A DNA stretch of 10,441 bases from an uncultured Chloroflexota bacterium. GTDB lineage: Bacteria; Chloroflexota; Dehalococcoidia; UBA3495. The notes under the pieces were generated by a model. That model searched no databases. It was not told where the DNA came from and worked only from the letters and a program-made list of their open reading frames with translations. The stretch is taken from the NCBI GenBank assembly GCA_913020235.1, contig CAJWBT010000050.1, forward strand, positions 1 to 10,441, given 5' to 3'. A program made the position numbers and the translations under genes. Shown here one piece after another: positions 1 through 4,428 of this stretch (positions are counted from its first letter, which is position 1; each line of letters opens with the position of its first letter).

Positions 1-213
1 CTGGTCAGCGACGATGACATCCGCCGGGCCATCGGTCTCCTGATCGAGAAAGCCCACACCATGGCCGAAGGGGCCGGGGCGGCAGCCCTGGCCGGTGCGG
101 TAAAGCGGCCGGACCTGGTTAAGGATAAAAAGGTAGCGATTACCGTGAGCGGCGCCAATATCACACTGGTTCAATTGATGGAAGCGGTAGAAGTGTACCG
201 TGCGCAATCCTGA
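1..213 (+). CDS. Threonine dehydratase-like PLP enzyme, C-terminal end (partial)
   Basis: The reading frame is open from the first base and ends at TGA 211-213, giving the last 70 residues of a protein that starts outside the window. They match the C-terminal part of the fold type II PLP family of threonine/serine dehydratases: a helix of the type 'DDDIRRAIGLLIEKAH', the conserved 'EGAGAAALAGA' stretch (residues 23-33 of the visible part), and a 'KKVAITVSGANI' strand. In the family the Ser of the SGGN-type loop contacts the pyridine nitrogen of PLP; here the loop reads SGAN. These enzymes deaminate threonine to 2-oxobutyrate. The protein stops straight after the catalytic domain, so no C-terminal ACT domain follows, as in catabolic or short forms. 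Serine racemase or another family member cannot be excluded from this fragment. It converges with the next gene across 52 bases; I see no clear terminator between them, only the palindrome GGGCCGGCCC at 233-242. Confidence 0.8.
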   Translation: MVSDDDIRRAIGLLIEKAHTMAEGAGAAALAGAVKRPDLVKDKKVAITVSGANITLVQLMEAVEVYRAQS

Positions 214-265
214 TCGCCTTCGCCGTGGTGTGGGGCCGGCCCATCGGTGCAGACCGAGAGCCGGG

Positions 266-1282
266 TCAAAGGGCGGATGCGAAGTAGCGCGCCAACTCGT
301 CTCTGGAGAACTGGGGCAAGGCAGATTCGCCATCGGTACCGATCAGCAGTAACCCTTCTTCGGGCGCTAACATCTGGCCGATCTCCCAGCCATCGATGTT
401 CTCCCGCTCCAGCGCCGATAAGAGGGCCGGGACATCACCGGCCGGTAAGGTGACCAGGAGGGCGCCCGACGCCAAAAGGCCAAAGGGGTTCAGCCCCAAG
501 GCCTGGCACACCTCTCGGCACTCGGGAAATACCGGTATGCTCCCTTCCTCAACCGCCAGGCCAAGACCGGAAGCTTCGGCCACCTCCCGCAGCCCGGTAG
601 CCAGGCCTCCTTCCGTCACGTCGTGCATGGAGTGGACCTGGGCCACGGCACGTGCGATTCGAGCCTCATTGACTACACTTATACTCGGATGAGAGAGCCA
701 CCCGCGAGCCTTCTCGATGCTCTCAGCCAGGACACCCGCATCCAGCAGTGCGCGGCCTCGTTCGCGGGCCAATAGCGCGGTCCCCTCGACGGCTATACCC
801 TTGGTGAGGACAATGCTGTCGCCCTCCTTGGCCCCGCCGGTGCTGATTTGCTTGCCCCGCTCGACCTCGCCCATCATTGTGCCCATGATGATGGGCCGGT
901 CGATGCCGAAGGTGACCTCGCTGTGGCCGCCAATCAGGGTGGCCCCTACCGACCGGCAGGCTTCCAAAATCTGGTCGAACACCGCCTCGGCATCCCCCTC
1001 GGAGAAACGCTCGGGCACCAGCAGCGTGGCCAGGAACCAGCGGGGGGACGCCCCGGTGCACGCCACGTCGTTGGCGTTGACCTGCACGGCGTACCATCCG
1101 ATCAGGTCGGTGGCGAAAGTTACGGGGTCGCTGGTGGCGACCAGCAGCCGCTCACCCATGTCGAGGACCGCCGCATCCTCGCCAACTCGCGGTCCCAGGA
1201 CCACTCTAGAGTCCTCAATGGGGTTCCTGGCCAGTAATTTCTCCAAGAGGGAGGCTGGGAATTTCCCGATTTCCAAATTCAC
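266..1282 (-). CDS. AIR synthase/HypE-like family protein
   Basis: A 338-residue protein of the PurM/SelD/ThiL/HypE superfamily (AIR synthase-related, N- and C-terminal domains), usually soluble ATP-binding enzymes. Visible family motifs are GEDAAVL (residues 34-40), NANDVACTGA (69-78, the Asp that helps bind metal and ATP), GGHSEVT (118-124), the TKGIAVEGTALLA stretch that opens the second domain (160-172) and HDVTEGGLA (220-228). Length and motif order fit HypE-like proteins best. True HypE ends in a Pro-Arg-x-Cys tail whose Cys is carbamoylated and dehydrated to a thiocyanate for the NiFe-hydrogenase CN ligand; this protein ends ELARYFASAL with no Cys, so it should not do HypE chemistry. 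The real substrate is unknown. Start is GTG at 1282-1280; an in-frame stop lies at 1306-1304 and no other start is between, so the N-terminus is well fixed. The ribosome binding site is weak. No hyp or hydrogenase gene is in the window. Confidence 0.85.
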   Translation of the reverse strand: MNLEIGKFPASLLEKLLARNPIEDSRVVLGPRVGEDAAVLDMGERLLVATSDPVTFATDLIGWYAVQVNANDVACTGASPRWFLATLLVPERFSEGDAEAVFDQILEACRSVGATLIGGHSEVTFGIDRPIIMGTMMGEVERGKQISTGGAKEGDSIVLTKGIAVEGTALLARERGRALLDAGVLAESIEKARGWLSHPSISVVNEARIARAVAQVHSMHDVTEGGLATGLREVAEASGLGLAVEEGSIPVFPECREVCQALGLNPFGLLASGALLVTLPAGDVPALLSALERENIDGWEIGQMLAPEEGLLLIGTDGESALPQFSRDELARYFASAL

Positions 1283-1388
1283 CCCCGAGACAGACAGAGT
1301 ATCTCAGCACTTGCCACCGAGCGCGGGGAAACCGTGGAAGGCGAATAGTGAAGGGTCAATCTCTTGGCTAGTTTCGCGTTCTCCGCGG

Positions 1389-1408
1389 TTTTGTAATGCT
1401 TTTGTAAT
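1389..1408. promoter_or_regulatory. Two 9-bp direct repeats, 11-bp period (possible operator)
   Basis: TTTTGTAAT occurs twice, at 1389-1397 and 1400-1408, separated by GC. The 11-bp period puts both copies on the same DNA face. This is the layout bound by OmpR/PhoB-type response regulators. It lies in the 255-base divergent intergenic region, about 107 bp before the AIR synthase-like start and 60-80 bp before the -35 box of the copper lipoprotein gene. Function is inferred from the layout alone. Confidence 0.35.
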
Positions 1409-1466
1409 CGAATCTCATCTGGCAGGTCAATCATAATCAAAACATGGCGCAGAGGCCAGTTTTTCC

Positions 1467-1495
1467 TTGACACACAATATCAATTATGATGTGAT
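1467..1495 (+). promoter_or_regulatory. Candidate sigma-70 promoter of the copper lipoprotein gene
   Basis: A perfect -35 box TTGACA (1467-1472) is followed after 17 bases by TGTGAT (1490-1495), 4 of 6 matches to TATAAT, preceded by TGA so that it also fits an extended -10. Transcription would start near 1502, leaving about 36 bases before the GTG start. TATGAT at 1485-1490 is a better -10 by sequence but sits only 12 bases from the -35 box. Confidence 0.55.
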
Positions 1496-1537
1496 AAAAG
1501 TCGCAAGCATCCGAAGTTGAGTTTCTCAGGAGGAAAT

Positions 1538-2095
1538 GTGAAATTTACACCCATCTTGATAGCTGGAGCACTTGCCGCTACGCTGGTCTTGGCCACGGCG
1601 TGCGGCGGCGGAGATGACGCACCGACCGCCAGGCCTGCCGCGACCACCGCCCCGGCGGCGACCTCCGCTCCGGCAGCCACCTCCCCGCCAGCGGCCACCG
1701 AAGCTCCAACAGCGGCCCCCGCCGCCGGAGCAAGGTTGGAAATCGGCGTTAACGGAGATGCGTTGACCTTCGACACGGACAAGCTGGCCGCCACCTCCGG
1801 CAGCGAGGTGGTGGTGGTCCTTGAAAACGTGTCCGGCATCAATCAACATAACTGGGTGTTGGTGCAAGCGGGGACCAAGGACGATGTTTCCGCCGCAGGT
1901 ACGGCAGCTGGCCCGGGCAGTGGCTGGGTACCGCCCGGTGACGACAGGGTCATCGCCACCACCGAGTTACTGACACCCGGAGCAACGGGAGAGGTCAGCT
2001 TTACCGCTCCGGCGCCCGGCACGTACCAGTTCGTGTGTACCTTCCCGGGGCACAACTTCACCATGTTCGGGGATTTCGAGGTCACGCCCGGGTAG
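1538..2095 (+). CDS. Azurin/auracyanin-like type I copper lipoprotein
   Basis: A 185-residue blue copper protein expected to carry electrons at the outer face of the membrane. Residues 1-21 are a lipoprotein signal peptide (short charged start, hydrophobic core, LATA) and Cys22 is the lipid attachment site, followed by GGG. Residues 28-64 are a low-complexity Ala/Pro/Thr linker with repeated PAAT units. Residues 66-185 are the cupredoxin domain: His104 in QHNWVL, then Cys167, His172 and Met176 in CTFPGHNFTM, exactly the azurin spacing (Cys +5 His +9 Met). The WVPPGDDRVIATTELL stretch also follows azurin. In Chloroflexota such membrane-attached proteins are called auracyanins and work with alternative complex III and terminal oxidases; the partner here is unknown. 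I chose GTG 1538 because AGGAGG (1528-1533) sits just before it and the signal peptide then begins MKF; an in-frame ATG at 1517 would add seven residues and has no ribosome binding site. A terminator follows at 2157-2197, so it is probably a single-gene unit. Confidence 0.9.
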   Translation: MKFTPILIAGALAATLVLATACGGGDDAPTARPAATTAPAATSAPAATSPPAATEAPTAAPAAGARLEIGVNGDALTFDTDKLAATSGSEVVVVLENVSGINQHNWVLVQAGTKDDVSAAGTAAGPGSGWVPPGDDRVIATTELLTPGATGEVSFTAPAPGTYQFVCTFPGHNFTMFGDFEVTPG

Positions 2096-2156
2096 ATTTG
2101 CCGGGAGCCCCTCGGACCAAGGGCCGACAAGACCAGCCCGCCCGAGAACGGTCCGT

Positions 2157-2197
2157 GAAGACACCCCACCTTCCTTAGGCGGATGGGGTGTTTTCTT
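2157..2197 (+). terminator. Rho-independent terminator of the copper lipoprotein gene
   Basis: ACACCCCA (2161-2168) pairs perfectly with TGGGGTGT (2184-2191), with possible further CC/GG pairs in the loop, and the stem is followed by TTTCTT. It lies 66 bases after the stop codon. Confidence 0.75.
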
Positions 2198-2210
2198 CGT
2201 GAATGATACC

Positions 2211-2235
2211 GTCCGGGTGGGATTCGATCCCGGAC
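2211..2235. repeat. Short perfect inverted repeat
   Basis: GTCCGGG (2211-2217) and CCCGGAC (2229-2235) form a perfect 7-bp stem with an 11-base loop. A rival fold pairs GGGAT (2219-2223) with ATCCC (2227-2231). The loop contains TTCGATC, which resembles a tRNA T-loop, but the flanks do not pair as a T-stem and no other tRNA arm is present. There is no T tract. The rest of 2198-2377 holds nothing I recognise. Confidence 0.4.
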
Positions 2236-2377
2236 ATCTCGCACTAGGGGAAACTAGCTTCGCGCCGGGCGGCGCCCATCGTCGAGTGGCTGGCTGCCGT
2301 CAATAGCGGCGGCGGCGGCCCAGACGCCCACCATTGATCCAGACCGGTCCGGGTCCGCTTCGATCCGCAAGAATCGG

Positions 2378-2407
2378 TTTACAAGATTGGAGGGGTTCTG
2401 GTACGAT
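2378..2407 (+). promoter_or_regulatory. Promoter of tRNA-Glu
   Basis: TTTACA (2378-2383, 5 of 6 matches to the -35 consensus), 18 bases, then TACGAT (2402-2407, 4 of 6), preceded by TGG so the -10 is of the extended TGn type. Predicted start is near 2414, about 43 bases before the tRNA. Confidence 0.6.
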
Positions 2408-2456
2408 GGGCCGAGTCGCATCCGTTTTTGGGCCCAGCCATCATGCGACGCCCCGT

Positions 2457-2533
2457 GGCGCGTTCGTCTAGTGGCCCAGGACACCGCCCTCTCAAGGCGG
2501 AGATCGGGGGTTCGAATCCCCCACGCGCTACCA
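2457..2533 (+). tRNA. tRNA-Glu (anticodon CTC)
   Basis: A complete 77-base cloverleaf. The acceptor GGCGCGT (2457-2463) pairs with ACGCGCT (2523-2529), with one G-T pair at the end. The D-arm has the GTCTAGTGG...AGGAC form typical of bacterial tRNA-Glu. The anticodon stem CCGCC/GGCGG (2484-2488, 2496-2500) encloses the loop CTCTCAA, anticodon CTC at 2491-2493, which reads GAG. The T-arm is GGGGG-TTCGAAT-CCCCC. The 3' CCA (2531-2533) is encoded in the DNA. It has its own promoter and terminator and stands alone. Confidence 0.97.
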
Positions 2534-2549
2534 AATCCAGGCACGAAAA

Positions 2550-2585
2550 CAGGCCCCCGGAGACACTCCGGGGGCCTGTCTTTTT
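2550..2585 (+). terminator. Strong Rho-independent terminator after tRNA-Glu
   Basis: CAGGCCCCCGGAG (2550-2562) pairs perfectly over 13 bases with CTCCGGGGGCCTG (2566-2578) around the loop ACA, followed by TCTTTTT (2579-2585). It starts 16 bases after the tRNA. Confidence 0.93.
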
Positions 2586-2887
2586 GGGATTTGCTAAGGG
2601 GAATTATTGGCGAGGCTCGTAACCTGAACGACCTACGGTCCGTCAAGAGCTTGTCCGAAGATCGGCGGTTAATCATCCGACAGTGGAGGCTTCACGGATT
2701 CAGCCACATTCCGGGGAAAGTTTGCCGCTTGGTGGCGTGGCCCACTCCAACCCTCGCCCTTGACACCCCCCTTCCCGTCAATGAGAATCTCCTCATGACA
2801 CCTCGGTGCTGCGGCATGTTGCCATCCGCTCCACGTAACTACCGCTCTGTAACCTGGGCAACGAGTTGCGTGTTGCCCTGAGGTCTG
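2586..2887. other. Noncoding stretch before the response regulator
   Basis: About 300 bases between the tRNA terminator and the next start codon. Open frames here run through the tRNA or lie antisense to the regulator and have no recognisable protein features. Apart from the promoter-like site at 2760-2788 I see nothing in it. Confidence 0.6.
2760..2788 (+). promoter_or_regulatory. Candidate promoter of the OmpR-type regulator
   Basis: A perfect TTGACA (2760-2765), 17 bases, then GAGAAT (2783-2788, 4 of 6 matches to TATAAT). The start would be near 2795, giving a leader of about 93 bases. A small palindrome, ATGAG (2781-2785) with CTCAT (2792-2796), overlaps the -10 and the start and could be an operator. 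Confidence 0.4.
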
Positions 2888-3595
2888 ATGGCTCGTTCTG
2901 AACCCCTGATTCTGGTAGTCGAAGACGACCCGCCGATGCTGCGGTTCATCAGCCGTACCCTCGAGGTCAACGGCTTGGCGGTCACGGTCGCCACGGATGG
3001 GCCGGGGGCGCTGCAGCGGTTTCGAGATGCCATGCCAGACTTGGTGGTGCTGGATATCGGCATCCCCGGGCTGGACGGGCTGGAAGTGTGCCGCCTCATG
3101 AAGAGGGTCTACCAGGCGCCCGTCATCATGGTGACCGCTAGAGGAACCGACGAAGACGCGGTGCGCGGATTTGAGGTGGGAGCCGAGGACTATCTGGCCA
3201 AGCCTTTCGCCGGCAGCGTGCTGGTGGCCCGGGTCAAGGCGCTCCTCCGGCGCGCGCAAGCGTGGGCCGGCCTTCCCGGAGACCTGATGGAGTGTGGCGA
3301 CCTCGCGGTGGACTTTTCGGCCAGGCGCATCATCCGAGGGGGCCATCCGGTGCATCTCACGCCCACCGAATACAAGGTGCTGACTGTGCTCTCCCGACAT
3401 CGTGGCCGGGTCCTCACCTCGAACCAGATTATTTCCGAAGTCTGGGGGGAGCCCCATGGGGGCGACGCCCAGGTGCTGCGCACCCACGTCGGCCGCCTGC
3501 GTAAGAAGATCGAAACCGATCACACCCGCCCCCTGCACGTTCGCACCGAGCCCGGGGTGGGTTACTGGCTAGACTGCCCGCCTCCTGCCCGTTAG
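2888..3595 (+). CDS. OmpR/PhoB-family response regulator
   Basis: A 235-residue two-component response regulator of usual length for the family, expected to bind DNA at direct repeats once phosphorylated by a sensor kinase. The receiver domain (about 7-122) has the acidic pair Asp13/Asp14, the phosphoacceptor Asp56 in LVVLDIGIPG, Thr83 and Lys105, so it is complete. The winged-helix output domain (about 135-230) has the LTPTEYKVL entry, GRVLTSNQIISEVWG, the recognition helix VLRTHVGRLRKKIE and the RTEPGVGYWL wing. The start ATG follows GAGG with a short spacer; the preceding stop in frame is close. No kinase gene is next to it, so it is an orphan regulator by position. The kinase pair 830 bases downstream on the same strand is the nearest possible partner, but that link is only inference. 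Confidence 0.93.
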   Translation: MARSEPLILVVEDDPPMLRFISRTLEVNGLAVTVATDGPGALQRFRDAMPDLVVLDIGIPGLDGLEVCRLMKRVYQAPVIMVTARGTDEDAVRGFEVGAEDYLAKPFAGSVLVARVKALLRRAQAWAGLPGDLMECGDLAVDFSARRIIRGGHPVHLTPTEYKVLTVLSRHRGRVLTSNQIISEVWGEPHGGDAQVLRTHVGRLRKKIETDHTRPLHVRTEPGVGYWLDCPPPAR

Positions 3596-3690
3596 GGCGC
3601 TTCCAGGGGGCGCATTCCTCCAACCCCCTCGGGGCATGCGGCTAGTACTCAGTCAACTTGGTGTTAACAGAATGTCATTGCTCCGAAAGT

Positions 3691-3755
3691 GTCATGCTGA
3701 GCCAGCCGCAGCGGCGAAGCATCTGGGGTGGGGCGTCTCCTCCGCCTCCCCAGAT
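3691..3755. repeat. Intergenic palindromic element, copy 1
   Basis: It begins GTCATGCTGAGC (3691-3702), runs through a GCAGCGGCGAAGC stretch, and contains a perfect 8-bp inverted pair, ATCTGGGG (3721-3728) and CCCCAGAT (3748-3755). The order GTCAT-CTGAG-GCGAAG-ATCT is that of a widespread family of bacterial intergenic repeats, here diverged. Confidence 0.6.
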
Positions 3756-3841
3756 CCATCGTTCTTCCCGCGAAGGACTCGGGATGGCAGGGCGGTGTCC
3801 ATTTTCGTCGGCCGTGGTGCCGGTGGCAACCAGCATGAAAG

Positions 3842-3910
3842 ATTCTGAGGAGCAGAGCGACGAAGCAACTCAGCGTAACAACGAGATTCTTCGCTTTGCT
3901 CAGAATGACA
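3842..3910. repeat. Intergenic palindromic element, copy 2 (head-to-head halves)
   Basis: ATTCTGAG (3842-3849) is matched by CTCAGAAT (3899-3906), a perfect 8-bp pair. The arms continue imperfectly: GCAGAGCGACGAAG on the left against the complement of CTTCGCTTTG on the right, closing with AATGACA (3904-3910). The arms are related to the 3691 element, which shares GTCAT, CTGAG and CGAAG. Confidence 0.6.
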
Positions 3911-3945
3911 TCGATCAATTTCAGGTTGACCTGGTACTAGGCTTG

Positions 3946-3964
3946 CCCTGAGCTTGCCGAAGGG
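3946..3964. repeat. CCTGAGCTTGCCGAAGGG-type short repeat
   Basis: CCCTGAGCTTGCCGAAGGG is a near palindrome (CCCT...AGGG ends) and a close variant of the CCTGAGCTTGTCGAAGG motif scattered between genes in many bacteria. Role unknown. Confidence 0.5.
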
Positions 3965-4050
3965 ATGAGGGCCCGGGCAAGGCGTCAAAAGTACCGGGAT
4001 ACGGTATCAATGATCTGTCACAAACTCTTGATTGCATGCGATGCTGAAGA

Positions 4051-4068
4051 ATCCCGACGGGCCGGGAT
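4051..4068. repeat. Short inverted repeat, possible repeat remnant
   Basis: ATCCCG (4051-4056) and CGGGAT (4063-4068) form a perfect 6-bp stem with a 6-base loop. The flanks GCTGAAGA before it and GACG after it recall the ends of the elements at 3691 and 3842, so it may be a decayed copy. Confidence 0.35.
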
Positions 4069-4240
4069 GACGTAGTATCTCGGGCTGAGGAAAGGCTCAC
4101 GAAGCAACCGGAAAACCCGGTCCATACCCTCAATTCTTCGCGGAGACTATCCTGAGGGCGGCGCCAAGACCGCCAAGCCTATGTCAGGGCCCGAGAACGT
4201 GCGCTGGCGCCCCGCTCGCCCAAGGGAATCGTCATGTTTT

Positions 4241-4249
4241 TGTTATACT
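4241..4249 (+). promoter_or_regulatory. Extended -10 promoter motif upstream of the kinase operon
   Basis: TGTTATACT fits the extended -10 form TGnTATAAT with one mismatch. The expected -35 position shows no match, which extended -10 promoters tolerate. It would give a leader of roughly 170 bases before the kinase start. Confidence 0.35.
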
Positions 4250-4319
4250 CCTTCAACAACCTGTTACGCGGCCGACCTGGCATCCGCCGCGAAATCCGGT
4301 AGATTCAGATATAGGGGAC

Positions 4320-4356
4320 CGTTCGATTGAACGAGAGTTGGTTGAACGGGAGTCGG
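4320..4356. promoter_or_regulatory. Palindrome plus tandem 15-bp repeat upstream of the kinase operon
   Basis: CGTTC-GATT-GAACG (4320-4333) is a perfect palindrome with a 4-base centre. Overlapping it are two tandem 15-bp units, TTGAACGAGAGTTGG (4327-4341) and TTGAACGGGAGTCGG (4342-4356), differing at two bases. This gives three GAACG half-sites, one inverted and two direct, 72-109 bases before the kinase start and within the leader predicted from the -10 at 4241. It looks like a protein-binding site; the binder is unknown. Confidence 0.4.
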
Positions 4357-4428
4357 TTTGGTTTTGCCTTGGCCGTCTGGTCATCAGAATGATGGAGGCC
4401 ACAGCGCGACCATGACCGTGGAGAACCG

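Larger units (their letters stand above)
3596..4428. other. Long intergenic region with degenerate palindromic repeats
   Basis: More than 800 bases without a convincing gene. Short open frames on both strands give peptides such as 'VILSKAKNL' and 'HSEQSEES', the known chance translations of intergenic palindromes, and have no conserved protein features. It holds the repeats at 3691-3755, 3842-3906, 3946-3964 and 4051-4068, a further 5-bp stem at 4107-4121 (ACCGG/CCGGT), an extended -10 motif at 4241-4249 and a repeated site at 4320-4356. I see no clear terminator for the regulator upstream. Confidence 0.65.

Noticed and set aside
233..242. Palindrome GGGCCGGCCC as a bidirectional terminator between the two convergent genes
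   Set aside because: It has no loop and no T tract on either side, so it does not meet the usual terminator form.
717..1436. Plus-strand open frame of 239 codons opposite the AIR synthase-like gene
   Set aside because: Ser/Arg/Pro-rich shadow translation; the opposite strand carries the conserved family motifs.
1279..1473. Minus-strand 64-codon frame whose stop overlaps the GTG start of the AIR synthase-like gene (GTGA)
   Set aside because: The overlap looks like translational coupling, but the peptide has no recognisable features and the frame covers the divergent promoter region and the 11-bp-period repeats; no ribosome binding site was evident.
2211..2235. Possible second tRNA or tRNA remnant near the TTCGATC loop
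   Set aside because: The flanks do not form a 5-bp T-stem and no anticodon or acceptor arm can be drawn on either strand.
2457..2533. tRNA-Glu as an integration site for a mobile element
   Set aside because: I found no integrase gene and no repeated copy of the tRNA 3' end in the window.
2254..2881. Open frames on both strands running through the tRNA and its terminator
   Set aside because: They are chance translations of a tRNA gene and a perfect hairpin.
2669..3538. Minus-strand open frame of 289 codons over the response regulator
   Set aside because: Antisense shadow of a gene with all receiver and winged-helix motifs; its own translation is His/Gly/Arg-rich with no family features.
3636..3988. 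Several short open frames on both strands with 'VILSKAKNL' or 'HSEQSEES' peptides
   Set aside because: They are translations of intergenic palindromes, not proteins.
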